From positions 1-64,000 of the forward strand of contig CAVYJK010000032.1 in the NCBI GenBank assembly GCA_963768765.1: 64,000 bases of DNA. Direction: 5' to 3'. The position numbers were made by a program, and so were the translations under genes. The notes beneath the pieces are model-generated. The model was not told where the DNA came from. It did not search any database and saw only the letters and a list, made by a program, of their open reading frames with translations. Of the stretch, positions 1 through 7,525 are shown piece after piece. How positions within the stretch are numbered: position 1 is the stretch's first letter; each line of letters starts with the position of its first letter. This DNA is from DASWLF01 sp963768765. GTDB lineage: Bacteria; Desulfobacterota; Desulfobaccia; Desulfobaccales; 0-14-0-80-60-11.

Positions 1-987
1 CCGGGAGAAGGATCTGACCACCAGGCCGGTGACCGCATCCAGGGCCTTCTCCCAGCGGGATACCGTCTCCAGGTCCTCCTTCTTGGGGACCGCGAAGAGG
101 AAGCGCTCTTTCTTGGCGTCCACCAGGGCGTTAACAAACCTTCGAAGGTGGTTATAAGTGGGGAGTTGCCCGGCCTTGATTTTCTGAAAAACCAGCTCCT
201 GCTCCCCGTGATCCTGCAGGCGGCTGATCTCGAAGGCCTGGGAAGGGGAGATGGCCCCGAAAATAAGGGCATCCTGGAACTTGGGAGACAGGTTCAGAAG
301 CGACAGGCGCTCGTCCACCCGCCACACCTGTTTGAACCCCAGCTTTTGAGCCAACTCCTCTTTGGTGTAACCCCTGTCCAGCATTTCCTGGAAAGCCTTG
401 GCCTCCTCCAAAGGGGTGAGGTCCTGGCGCTGGATGTTCTCCACCAGGGCCATTTCCGCAATCTGGTTATCGTCGGCCTCGATCACGCGCACCGGGGCGG
501 TGTTAAGCCCGGCTATCTGGCAAGCCCGCCACCGACGCTCTCCTGCCACCAGCATAAACTCCTTGGGGATGGGGGGACCCGGCCTGTCCGCTATGAAGGT
601 GCAGAGTCGCCGCACCACCACCAGAGGCTCGATGAGTCCCTGCTCCTTGATGGACTGCGCCAGCTCCTCCAGCTTGGCCTGATCAAAAATCTTGCGCGGC
701 TGGAGGGGATTAGGGTATATAAGAGACAGAGCAATTTCGTTACCGGGCTTTGGCGAGTCCGGGGAAGTGGTTTCGGGGGCCTGGGTAGAGGGCCCCCTTT
801 CTTTTTCCGGCCGGCCGCTCCAGCCGGGGTGAGGGTCTTTGGGTTTCGGGTTCTCACATAACCCCTCTGCCCTGGTGCATTTTCCGGTCCCGCCCGGGAT
901 GAGTTTGCCCTTGATTGGGCTGCCCTTGCGCTTCCAGAAATCACAGGTTGCGCAGTCGCCGGTTGCCACAGGTTTTCTTTTCGCCAT
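1..987 (-). CDS. ParB/Spo0J-family protein (3' end outside window)
   Basis: An open frame on the minus strand runs from an ATG at 987 off the left edge. The N-terminus has paired cysteines (CATCDFWK near residue 12 and a later C...C) like a small zinc-binding arm. A Pro/Ser-rich linker follows, then a classic ParB N-terminal domain: NPLQPRK, then LVAGERRWRACQIAG, then ALVENIQRQDLTPLEEA, and a ParB HTH region (GYTKEELAQKLGF). Family members bind DNA as CTP-dependent clamps in partition or act as element-borne regulators. The ATG at 987 is preferred over one at 993 because AAGGAGG sits about 7 nt upstream of it. No ParA is visible. A second protein with a ParB-type domain lies at 12357-13130. 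Confidence 0.85.
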   Translation of the reverse strand, partial: MAKRKPVATGDCATCDFWKRKGSPIKGKLIPGGTGKCTRAEGLCENPKPKDPHPGWSGRPEKERGPSTQAPETTSPDSPKPGNEIALSLIYPNPLQPRKIFDQAKLEELAQSIKEQGLIEPLVVVRRLCTFIADRPGPPIPKEFMLVAGERRWRACQIAGLNTAPVRVIEADDNQIAEMALVENIQRQDLTPLEEAKAFQEMLDRGYTKEELAQKLGFKQVWRVDERLSLLNLSPKFQDALIFGAISPSQAFEISRLQDHGEQELVFQKIKAGQLPTYNHLRRFVNALVDAKKERFLFAVPKKEDLETVSRWEKALDAVTGLVVRSFSR

Positions 988-1028
988 AGCCATACCTCCT
1001 TTAAAAAGTTGATTTTACTTAAAGAGCT

Positions 1029-1304
1029 TCAGCTCAGGTCGATGGCCCGGCGGTAGGTGAAAAGGTCTTTGTCGAAGTTCTCCACCTTGGGAGCCGGGAT
1101 GTTCTGGAAAGCCGTGAGCATCCCCTTGAGAAACCAGTTAATCGCCCCGCCATGGATACTCTTGGCAAGGACGGTATCGTTGCCCAGGATCTCGATGGTC
1201 GTTCCGGAGCCGGAGCTGCTCGGTCGAGAATTTAGCTCGATGACCGGCTGCCCCACCTTTTTCCGATAGCCGTTGATCCGCTGGATCATTTCAGCCAGGC
1301 TCAT
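1029..1304 (-). CDS. hypothetical protein, 91 aa
   Basis: A small protein beginning MSLAEMIQRING, with AGGAGGAAGG just upstream of the ATG. The frame extends further upstream, but the RBS and the overlap with the end of the preceding gene (about 14 nt) favour this start. No family is recognised. The middle carries a short Ser/Gly-rich stretch. The C-terminus, YRRAIDLS, closely matches the C-terminus YKRMIDLS of the DUF3150-like protein at 2825-3751, although the rest of the two proteins does not look alike. It is probably co-transcribed with the run of small genes upstream (2749 to 1304). Confidence 0.6.
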   Translation of the reverse strand: MSLAEMIQRINGYRKKVGQPVIELNSRPSSSGSGTTIEILGNDTVLAKSIHGGAINWFLKGMLTAFQNIPAPKVENFDKDLFTYRRAIDLS

Positions 1305-1614
1305 AGCCTTCCTCCTCAGGAATGCACAGATTTTTGGATCCTCTATAAAAAGCATCCCACATCGACGTCTGTGCCAATATGGTGTAATCCTCGTCGTCCA
1401 CCTCCAGACAATCCGGGACCGAATCCTCCTCTAAATCGAGATAGGCCACCGCCGCCAAAAGGTCCTCTCTGGTTCGGCTCTCCCAATAATCCTTGGCCCA
1501 TTGGATTTGATCCTGAACGGACCATTCAAAAAACCCCTCAGGCAGTTGCTCGGGGCTGAGTTTAAGCATCCCCTGAGCTAAAAACCTGATGTTTAAGCCG
1601 GGCGGGGTGCTCAT
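1291..1614 (-). CDS. hypothetical protein, 107 aa
   Basis: The start is the ATG at 1614 (MSTPPGLNIRFL), which overlaps the stop of the preceding gene in an ATGA junction once that gene's frameshift is allowed for. The product is acidic, with a Glu/Asp-rich second half, and has no recognised domain. In the raw sequence this frame is fused to the upstream gene because of a one-base indel near 1715. The ATGA overlap, common elsewhere in this element, is the reason for calling two genes and not one 247-aa protein. Confidence 0.55.
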   Translation of the reverse strand: MSTPPGLNIRFLAQGMLKLSPEQLPEGFFEWSVQDQIQWAKDYWESRTREDLLAAVAYLDLEEDSVPDCLEVDDEDYTILAQTSMWDAFYRGSKNLCIPEEEGYEPG

Positions 1615-2034
1615 GGCATCACCGCTTCGTTTTTGCCCTCCAAGGGTAAAAACTCCGGATAGTCCTTGGCCAGTTTTTCTTGCAGGGCTTCCAGGCCACC
1701 AGTTTTGAGCAGAGCCCGTTACCTCCCCGACGCCGATCACATCGCAGACGTATTGAGGGGTTTTGGTGATCCCGGGCCTGAAATACATGGTAAAGGCCGG
1801 GTTTCCATAATCAGGGACGGTTTCTCGGTCAAAGGGAATCCCTGCGTCTACCAAGGCTTCTTCGATTTCTTCAAACTCACCCCATCGGGCCTCATAGGAT
1901 ACCAGGGTAAAGATTCCATCCACCACGCTATCCTCGGTCTCATGCTCCCGAACGTATTCAGCAATCATCGCCTCAAGTTCCGGCGTGATCAGGTGCTTGG
2001 GAACATATAAGGTTGCTCCGTAGTAATCAGCCAT
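1611..2034 (-). CDS. hypothetical protein, frameshifted near 1715
   Basis: The frame starts MADYYGATLYVPKHLI and runs to about ...DVIGVGEV. After that the protein-like reading moves by one base, giving ALLKTGGLEALQEKLAKDYP and ending ...EAVMP with TGA at 1611-1613. The switch lies at a GGG run around 1714-1717, which fits one extra base in the assembly. With the shift repaired the protein is about 140 aa, followed directly by the next gene with ATGA overlap. No domain is recognised. Confidence 0.5.
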
Positions 2035-2236
2035 TTAGGGCCTCCTCCTCTGTGGGATCAGCCAGATCCTGAATCCCCTCAAGTAGATTTAAAATGCCGT
2101 CTCTTTCCGGGCTGCTGATACCCAACCCTGCCAGCCAGGTTATTTGCTCGGAAAGCAGATCCAGGTCAACGCTGATAACTCCATATTCAGAGCGGTCACA
2201 ATTCATCAGGCTTGCTATTCTTTTTGGCTTTACCAT
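2027..2236 (-). CDS. hypothetical protein, 69 aa
   Basis: A small acidic protein (MVKPKRIASLMNCDRSEYG...) with GGGAGGCGG upstream of the ATG. It overlaps the next gene start by 8 nt, as expected for a tightly packed operon. No family is recognised and no membrane segment is seen. Confidence 0.55.
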   Translation of the reverse strand: MVKPKRIASLMNCDRSEYGVISVDLDLLSEQITWLAGLGISSPERDGILNLLEGIQDLADPTEEEALNG

Positions 2237-2248
2237 AAACCGCCTCCC

Positions 2249-2749
2249 TTACTCTTCCCCGAAAGGATTTAACGATTCTTCTTCCACCTCTGCATCGAAG
2301 TGCATCTGGGCCATGCGAATGATGTAATCCGGTTCGATGTCATTCTCCCTGGCCAAGTGCAGCAGGTCCGCCACCAGGTCATAAATGCCGGTGGTCAAAT
2401 CGATGCCCCCTGATTCAATGTCCTCTTTGAAAACGGCCATGACCGCCTTTTCACCTGTCGCAGCCCTTTCGTTATTGGTCAAAATCAAGTTACCTGCGGC
2501 CCGGTGGACAACATCGCCCGCGGCCCAGTTCAACAGTTCAGCCCCTACCTGCCGGGCGGTTTCTTTGTCGATAATGGCGCTGCCCCGGTATGCCCCAGCC
2601 GGTCCGCGGATGTCGAGAGAAAGACAGCACGGCACTTGAAAATCGGGATAGAGTTCGATGATCCCATGAGATGTTCTGCCGTTTTTCCGATTGGAGTTAG
2701 CCCCAAAGCCTTCTTTGCTGGTATCGAAGGGAATTTGCAGCATGGTCAT
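2249..2749 (-). CDS. hypothetical protein, 166 aa
   Basis: A soluble-looking protein starting MTMLQIPFDTSK, with AAAGGAGACATG at the start. It has no signal peptide or membrane helix, and the C-terminal third is strongly acidic. No family is recognised. It sits in the minus-strand cargo operon between the DUF3150-like gene and the small genes that lead to ParB. Confidence 0.55.
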   Translation of the reverse strand: MTMLQIPFDTSKEGFGANSNRKNGRTSHGIIELYPDFQVPCCLSLDIRGPAGAYRGSAIIDKETARQVGAELLNWAAGDVVHRAAGNLILTNNERAATGEKAVMAVFKEDIESGGIDLTTGIYDLVADLLHLARENDIEPDYIIRMAQMHFDAEVEEESLNPFGEE

Positions 2750-2824
2750 GTCTCCTTTACAAAATGGGGTGCAAATTATTCCTGAAATATTCCTGAAAGG
2801 CCGGAGGCGCCCGGCCCCTCAGGG

Positions 2825-3751
2825 TTAGCTCAAGTCGATCATCCGTTTGTAATTCCCGGAGATGGCATTCACGTCCTCCGTCTTGGAAGCCACCGCGGCT
2901 ACCTGGTCGGCCAGGTCCGCCAGTTGTCCTTTGAGGGCGTCGTTGTCCTTGAGGGCCTTGATGTCCACCCCGTCCAGGCCGGCCTTCAGCTTCGCCAGTT
3001 CCTCCTCCAGAGGCTTGTAGCCGAAGATGTTCATGTCCCGGGACCAATCGTGGAGCTTGCGGACCTTCTCCAGCGAGTCGTTGCGGATGACCTTCCCCTC
3101 CCGCATCTTGAGCGACAAGTCGGCCACCACTTCCCGGATGGTCTTCATGTAGTCCAGGAAGGCCAGCTCGACGGCCTCTTTGCACTTGGCCTCCAGCTCG
3201 GCCTTGGCCCGTTGGTAGGCCTCGATGACTTCCGGGGCGCTCGTCTTGGAGGGGGGCTCGGCCGCCTTGATCTCGGTGATGGTCCAGAAGAAATCGAACT
3301 TCCGCCGCAGGATCTCCTTGGCGGGATAGTGGGGCCTCATCAATTCCCAGGAACCGGGATGCTTCGATTCACAGAAGGCTTTCCACTCATCCCGGATAGC
3401 GTCGTACTTCTCGCAGAACTCATCGGCCAGGGCCAGGTATTCTCTCTGCACCTGGGCCAGCTTTTCCAAGGTTCGGGCCAGCCGACCTTTGGGAGAGCAG
3501 CGCACCCATTCCAACACGAAATCGTAGGTGTTCTCGTTCAGGACGCGCCGGCCCTCGCTGATCTTGCGGTTGAAAGCCTGGCGCCATTCGGCCGGGTAGA
3601 GTTTCTTGTTGCCCAGGTGGAAGAACTCCGGGACCTGCTCCACTCCCAGGTCCTCTTTGGTGAGGTTCACGATTCCGGGCCAGCTCTTGGTGCAGAGCTG
3701 GATTGCCACCAGTCCGTCAAAGCCGTTGTCATGCGATTTCTTTGCGCTCAT
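2825..3751 (-). CDS. DUF3150-like protein, 308 aa
   Basis: A Lys/Glu-rich, mainly helical protein. Its N-terminal pattern (LTKEDLGVEQVPEFFHLGNK, then the W, F and R spacing that follows) resembles DUF3150 proteins, which are commonly found near AAA ATPase genes. That fits the Ycf46-like AAA gene 2.3 kb upstream in the same direction, but the family call is from memory of the pattern and is not certain. A coiled-coil-like section runs from about residue 170 to 290. The tail YKRMIDLS matches the tail of the 1029-1304 product. A strong hairpin separates this gene from the mqsRA cassette upstream. Confidence 0.5.
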   Translation of the reverse strand: MSAKKSHDNGFDGLVAIQLCTKSWPGIVNLTKEDLGVEQVPEFFHLGNKKLYPAEWRQAFNRKISEGRRVLNENTYDFVLEWVRCSPKGRLARTLEKLAQVQREYLALADEFCEKYDAIRDEWKAFCESKHPGSWELMRPHYPAKEILRRKFDFFWTITEIKAAEPPSKTSAPEVIEAYQRAKAELEAKCKEAVELAFLDYMKTIREVVADLSLKMREGKVIRNDSLEKVRKLHDWSRDMNIFGYKPLEEELAKLKAGLDGVDIKALKDNDALKGQLADLADQVAAVASKTEDVNAISGNYKRMIDLS

Positions 3752-3774
3752 GGTCTATGCCTCCAGAAAAAGAT

Positions 3775-3800
3775 AAAGGCCGGTCAATGACCGGCCTTTT
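3775..3800 (-). terminator. perfect hairpin between mqsA and the DUF3150-like gene
   Basis: AAAGGCCGGTCA and TGACCGGCCTTT form a perfect inverted repeat with a tiny loop. T-rich sequence follows on the minus strand. It would end transcripts coming from mqsRA before the next gene. Confidence 0.7.
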
Positions 3801-3833
3801 GCTATGGGGACCCTCACGTCCCTTATCCCAAAC

Positions 3834-3890
3834 GAGGGCGTCGCCGCCCTGGGTTGGGTGAAAGAGTGAGGGTTTTTACTTAATAAGGGC
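3834..3890. repeat. direct repeat copy 1, left side of the mqsRA cassette
   Basis: This ~55-bp stretch matches 4806-4863 with only a handful of differences. Shared parts include a GC-rich palindromic core (GGGCG..GCCGCCC), TGGGTGAAAGA and GGGTTTT(T)ACTTAA. The two copies flank mqsRA. Copy 2 includes the last codons of the 4848-5063 gene. Confidence 0.75.
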
Positions 3891-3960
3891 TACTTTAGAA
3901 TTTTGTCCGATTCTTCCTATTCGGACAGTGCTGCACCTCCACTATAGAGCCTTCCATATA

Positions 3961-4414
3961 TCAGGGGTGCGGCTCGGCGTGTGACGGGACAGGGGCCTTG
4001 TTCACCTCCTGCCGCCTCTTTAGAACCGCTATTGCCTTGGGGTCATGATCGAGAAGAACCAAGGCGCTGCTTACCGCCCGGCTTGGCAGCAGGTCGCCGC
4101 TTTCGTATTTCTGGAAGGCCCGGGGGCCGCCGCCTACCAGCAGTCCGGCAGCCTCCTGAGAAAGACGAAGTTTCTTGCGGATGTGCCGAATCTCCTCCGG
4201 CTCAAGCAAACCCTCGCTGCTGTGCCTTAAGCCGATTCAACATGCGGTCGGATACCTTCATATCCTTGCCGGTGTGAATGCTCTCATCGGACTCGTCACA
4301 ATACCAACCGGGCATGTCGAAGGTGATCGACTCCTCCTTATAGGTCAAGGTCATGGGACGCACGCCGCGGTGCATCGGCGCACCCGTTTTCGGACATTCG
4401 GGATTAGCGGTCAT
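3961..4414 (-). CDS. mqsA: MqsA-like antitoxin, split by a frameshift near 4207
   Basis: The N-terminal part (4414 to about 4207) is a YgiT/MqsA zinc-binding domain: a Cys near residue 7 and MPGWYCDESDESI around residue 34, typical although some cysteines are replaced. The C-terminal part (4209-3961) is the MqsA HTH domain: LEPEEIRHIRKKLRLSQ, then GGGPRAFQKYESGDLLPS. The two frames join if one T is removed from GGGTTT, giving ...QRGLLEPEEI. The antitoxin neutralises MqsR and represses the operon. It lies directly after mqsR with an 11-nt overlap. It may be a sequencing indel or a real inactivation; several other genes nearby show the same kind of +1 shift. Confidence 0.8.
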
Positions 4415-4724
4415 TTTCTTTCTCCTTGAAGGAGAGCAACAAAAACTCGGTTAAAACATCGGCGGTAAACTTGACATACAGCACACCAACCGATGAGGGA
4501 ACGTGGTACACGTCCTGCCAAAGCCGGTGATCGGCATAGGCCGTCATGGACTTGTAGAAATGCTCCCGTTTCATGGTCTGGATCGTTTCAACGATCTCAG
4601 TGCGTCCAAATCCCAGAGCGGCGGCGCTTCTTAGCGCCGTGCCGGTAACGGCCAGTCTCCCCACGCTGCTAAAAGCAGCCTTGAATGCTTCAAGGTCGTA
4701 GGTAGGTTGTCGCTTCTCCGTCAT
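4404..4724 (-). CDS. mqsR: MqsR-family mRNA interferase toxin
   Basis: This 106-aa protein shows the MqsR core, HFYKSMTAYADHRLWQDVY, followed by VLYVKF and ending in LSFKEKE. The residues matching the catalytic Lys, Gln and Tyr of E. coli MqsR are present (about K58, Q70 and Y83), so the toxin looks intact. Family members cleave mRNA, preferring GCU/GCA-type sites, when the antitoxin is lost. The gene is first in its two-gene operon (toxin before antitoxin, as usual for mqsRA) and has its own promoter with an operator-like palindrome at 4749-4776. Confidence 0.9.
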   Translation of the reverse strand: MTEKRQPTYDLEAFKAAFSSVGRLAVTGTALRSAAALGFGRTEIVETIQTMKREHFYKSMTAYADHRLWQDVYHVPSSVGVLYVKFTADVLTEFLLLSFKEKENDR

Positions 4725-4748
4725 AATTCACATCTTATAGGTGAGATC

Positions 4749-4776
4749 ATATTACACCTTTATGGTGTATTGTCAA
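4749..4776 (-). promoter_or_regulatory. mqsRA promoter with palindromic operator
   Basis: On the minus strand TTGACA (4776-4771) is followed after 16 nt by TAATAT (4754-4749). The spacer holds a perfect inverted repeat, TACACC-N5-GGTGTA (4753-4769), similar in layout to known MqsA operators (ACCT...AGGT). This fits autoregulation of mqsRA. Confidence 0.75.
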
Positions 4777-4805
4777 GTCGTTCTTTGAGGGGTTCATCAA
4801 AACAG

Positions 4806-4863
4806 GAAGGGCGCCGCCGCCCCGGGCTGGGTGAAAGAATGAGGGTTTTACTTAAAGAGGGCT
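4806..4863. repeat. direct repeat copy 2, right side of the mqsRA cassette
   Basis: Matches 3834-3890 (see there). It overlaps the last codons and stop of the 4848-5063 gene and the following GC-rich palindrome, so the 3' end of that gene is duplicated on the other side of mqsRA. Confidence 0.75.
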
Positions 4864-5063
4864 GTTTCGATTTCATCGACCCGCTCCGTGTCCACGTCGT
4901 CCACCCCTTGAAAGACATAAACCGGGTTTCCCTCGAATTCCTTGATTCTCTCATTGTCTCCTCCTTCAGTATCAAAGTCCAGGACCATGACCTCGATGCC
5001 CTCCTGGTCGGCCATGATGTGTTGAATCAGGCCGCCGTCCATCGTGATAATCACTCTTCCCAT
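4848..5063 (-). CDS. hypothetical protein, 71 aa
   Basis: A small acidic protein starting MGRVIITMDGGLIQHIMAD, with AAGGAGGAGGTGGG before the ATG. The N-terminal half looks like one beta-alpha unit followed by an acidic tail. Proteins of this sort are common as small cargo in mobile elements, but no named family is recognised. Its last codons lie inside direct repeat copy 2, and its stop is embedded in the recurring CTTTAAGTAAAA motif. Confidence 0.6.
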   Translation of the reverse strand: MGRVIITMDGGLIQHIMADQEGIEVMVLDFDTEGGDNERIKEFEGNPVYVFQGVDDVDTERVDEIETALFK

Positions 5064-5078
5064 GAGCCCACCTCCTCC

Positions 5079-5237
5079 TTAACCGCACCAGGGATTATGA
5101 TTCAGTTCCTCGAACCCCGGGGCCGGAGGGCCAAGGGTCGAAAGAATTTGATCGGCTTCCGGGGTCCACCAATCGGTAGCCGCCTTGCCGTCCGGAGAAA
5201 AGTCCAGGGCGATCTCTTCAGGCTTTTTGTTGGGCAT
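5079..5237 (-). CDS. hypothetical protein, 52 aa
   Basis: Starts MPNKKPEEIALDFSPDGKA at the ATG at 5237, within the 3' end of the DUF2997 gene. The N-terminal pattern (EIALDFSPDGKA) echoes that of the DUF2997 protein just upstream (EIILDFAPDGEV). It may therefore be a short diverged relative in a second copy of the same module. There is no other recognised feature. Confidence 0.5.
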   Translation of the reverse strand: MPNKKPEEIALDFSPDGKAATDWWTPEADQILSTLGPPAPGFEELNHNPWCG

Positions 5238-5406
5238 TGGTCCGCACTCCCTGAAAATATTCCGGCTTGTTCTTGCGGTTCGACACCACACCCAGGGCTT
5301 TCTCGAAATGGCTCATGGCCTCATCGCAGCTCTTGCCCTGGAATCCTTTGCCTTCCATTTTGACCTCACCGTCAGGGGCAAAGTCTAAGATAATTTCTGT
5401 CGCCAT
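5218..5406 (-). CDS. DUF2997 family protein
   Basis: This 62-aa protein begins MATEIILDFAPDGEVKM and continues GFQGKSCDEAMSHFEKALG with a NKPEYFQ motif near the end, the typical layout of DUF2997 proteins. AGGAGATAGGGC precedes the ATG. The family often sits beside DUF1257 and a Ycf46-type AAA ATPase, exactly as here. Its biochemical role is not established. Confidence 0.8.
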   Translation of the reverse strand: MATEIILDFAPDGEVKMEGKGFQGKSCDEAMSHFEKALGVVSNRKNKPEYFQGVRTNAQQKA

Positions 5407-5409
5407 GCC

Positions 5410-5817
5410 CTATCTCCTACAGACCAGCCGGATGCGGCCGTCGCCTTGTTTTTCTTCAGTGACTCGATAGCCCTTCTTCTTGGCTTCGGATTTGGCTTTC
5501 TCTACCCCGTAGGACTGCTTGAGCTTTCCCAGCCAGGAGTCGTTATAGCCGTTTTCCTTCCGGTCAAAGTCGGAGATATGAGCCCGGTATAAACCATCCG
5601 AGTACTGTTGGAAACCGATGTCGTTGGCTGCCAGACCCACATGCTGACGTCGGATAATGATGTGGGCCTGCTGTTCTCTCCGGTCACCTTGGTAACCGTA
5701 AAGAGCCTTGGCTTCCTGGTGAACTTCAAGTTTGCCTTGGAACCCTAAACGCTCAAGGGCAGCCACCAGGGCCGCCCTATCCCGAAACTCAACCTGCACT
5801 TCTGAGTAGTGGCTCAT
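5410..5817 (-). CDS. DUF1257 (Ycf35-like) protein
   Basis: A 135-aa protein starting MSHYSEVQVEFRDRAALVAA, which is the typical opening of DUF1257/Ycf35 proteins. A G-Y-Q-G-D motif lies near residue 42 and a basic C-terminal half follows. It overlaps the end of the 70-aa gene upstream by one base (TGATG) and is followed 3 nt later by the DUF2997 gene, so the genes are co-transcribed. Ycf35, DUF2997 and Ycf46 are known as neighbours in cyanobacteria; the function remains unclear. Confidence 0.8.
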   Translation of the reverse strand: MSHYSEVQVEFRDRAALVAALERLGFQGKLEVHQEAKALYGYQGDRREQQAHIIIRRQHVGLAANDIGFQQYSDGLYRAHISDFDRKENGYNDSWLGKLKQSYGVEKAKSEAKKKGYRVTEEKQGDGRIRLVCRR

Positions 5818-6029
5818 CAGTTTCTCTCCGCCGGGCCGACCGCACCCATGATTTTGATTTCAGATTGGATGCCCACGTTAAGCAGTTCCTGGATACAGGC
5901 GTCGATATCACCCTCATGCAGGGCCTTTGCCCTGGCGGTGATTATGAGCCATGCCCATTTAGGAAGGCTTATCGGGACCGGAACCTCGATGATTTGCCGG
6001 GTTTCTTCGCTGATCTCCACGGCCATCAT
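5817..6029 (-). CDS. hypothetical protein, 70 aa
   Basis: Starts at the ATG at 6029 (MMAVEISEETRQIIEV), which overlaps the stop of the AAA ATPase gene (ATGATG junction). It is soluble, with a short helix-strand pattern and no recognised family. Its tight coupling between the AAA gene and DUF1257 suggests it belongs to the same functional module. Confidence 0.6.
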   Translation of the reverse strand: MMAVEISEETRQIIEVPVPISLPKWAWLIITARAKALHEGDIDACIQELLNVGIQSEIKIMGAVGPAERN

Positions 6030-7435
6030 AGCTGCACCCTCCTCTTGCCCTTGACCTCTTCCAGGATCGGCTTGCTGGCCGGGATGGTCCGACACCTGGC
6101 CCATTCCCTCAGCCGGTCCATCTGGTCTTTCTGGGACCGGGAGATGGGGATCACGAACCGAGCCGCGGCATCCAAGTCGCCGCCGTTGTATGCCGCCTCG
6201 ATGGCAACCTGCCGGATTTCTGCGCCGCTGTAACCGTCCAAATTCGGGTAAGGGAAAGCTAGGTCAACTTCAAACTGGTGCCGGTAAATATCCAGGATTT
6301 CTTTTTGTTCCCCTGGGCCCGGGTTATCCACAAAAAAGATGGCGTCCCACCTCCCCATCCGGGTGTATTCTGGGGGGAGCTTGCTGTAATCGTTGCAGGT
6401 GGCGATGACGAACACCTCAGAGGTGTGATCATTCAGCCAGGTTAGGAAAGTGCCTCCTACCCTTTGGGTCGTGCCACCATCCGTGGAGCCGCCGCCGACC
6501 CCAGCCAGGCCCTTCTCGATTTCATCCAGGAAGAGGATACAGGGCGCCATGGCGTCCACTACCTTCAGGGCGTCCCGCATCTTTGCCTCGCTTTCCCCCA
6601 CCAGGGAGCCGAAGACTTTACCCAGGTTCAGGGAGAGGCAGGGCCAGCCCACCTGATTCCCCAGAGCCTTGGCAAAGTGGCTCTTGCCGGTCCCGGGGAC
6701 CCCCAGGAGCAATATGCCCCGGAAAGGCAACCCCTGGCGCCGGATCTTGAACCGGTTAAGCGTCCAGTCCTTCAGGTTCTCCAGGCCGCCCAGGGTTTCG
6801 AAGGTTTCCTTGAATTGACTGAACTCTAGGGCCGCCGACTTCTTGACCATCTGGGCCTTCAACTCGGTGATGGTCTTGGGGTCGAAACACTTCTGCCGCA
6901 CCAGGGCTAACGCCATGGCGTTCTCTGCTTCCTCCCAGGTAAGCCCCTGGGCCGCATCCAGGACCATGTCCTCGTTCTCAGCCTTGACCCCGGTGCTTTC
7001 CTCCAATCCGCCCAGGATACTTCTCAGCTCGTCCCGGGTGGGCAGAGGAAAGTCCAGGACCACCACTTCCCGCTCCAGTTCCTGGGGAAGTTCCGCATCC
7101 GGAGCGACCATGACCAGCGTGATCCCCTTGGCCTTGTAAGCGGGGAGGTTATTCTGGATCGCCTGGATAACTCCCGGCTCCTTGATGGTGAAATGGAAGT
7201 TGCGCAGGAACCAGACCGCCTTTTCTTTCCCCCGCGCCGCAATTTGGGGGAGATCGAAGGGGTCGGCCTCTTGCCATTCCGCCCCGTTGCCCAATTCCCG
7301 ATAGCCCCTCACGATGTCCCATTGATAAGGGGTCCGTCCGTTGATCTTCTTGACCATGGAGCCGATGAACCGCTCCGGCTCATGCGTCCGCACCATAAGG
7401 ACCGGGTAACCGGCCTTCAGATAATCTTGAATCAT
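6026..7435 (-). CDS. Ycf46-like AAA+ ATPase
   Basis: A 469-aa protein with an N-terminal RecA-like, nuclease-free domain typical of Ycf46 proteins (MIQDYLKAGYPVLMVRTHEP at the start, VVVLDFPLPTRDEL at about 125-137). A C-terminal AAA+ domain follows: Walker A GVPGTGKS at 245-252, Walker B CILFLDEIEK at about 299-308, a sensor-like CNDYSKLPPEYTRMGRWD, and a C-terminal lid with GAEIRQVAIEAAY. It should be an ATP-driven remodelling enzyme, with the DUF1257 and DUF2997 proteins as likely partners. A truncated copy of its first 11 codons lies at 8124-8156, on the far side of the ORF6N gene. Confidence 0.85.
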   Translation of the reverse strand: MIQDYLKAGYPVLMVRTHEPERFIGSMVKKINGRTPYQWDIVRGYRELGNGAEWQEADPFDLPQIAARGKEKAVWFLRNFHFTIKEPGVIQAIQNNLPAYKAKGITLVMVAPDAELPQELEREVVVLDFPLPTRDELRSILGGLEESTGVKAENEDMVLDAAQGLTWEEAENAMALALVRQKCFDPKTITELKAQMVKKSAALEFSQFKETFETLGGLENLKDWTLNRFKIRRQGLPFRGILLLGVPGTGKSHFAKALGNQVGWPCLSLNLGKVFGSLVGESEAKMRDALKVVDAMAPCILFLDEIEKGLAGVGGGSTDGGTTQRVGGTFLTWLNDHTSEVFVIATCNDYSKLPPEYTRMGRWDAIFFVDNPGPGEQKEILDIYRHQFEVDLAFPYPNLDGYSGAEIRQVAIEAAYNGGDLDAAARFVIPISRSQKDQMDRLREWARCRTIPASKPILEEVKGKRRVQL

Positions 7436-7525
7436 GAGTCACCCCCAGGAATTAGAAAAGCCGCCCTGAGGCGGCTAAAAGTTTTGTTAGACGAAATAGT
7501 TAGTTCAGCTTATGTTTTGAGGTTT

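Noticed and set aside
148..861. 237-codon plus-strand open frame over the left-edge gene
   Set aside because: It is the antisense shadow of the ParB gene, which has clear family motifs on the minus strand.
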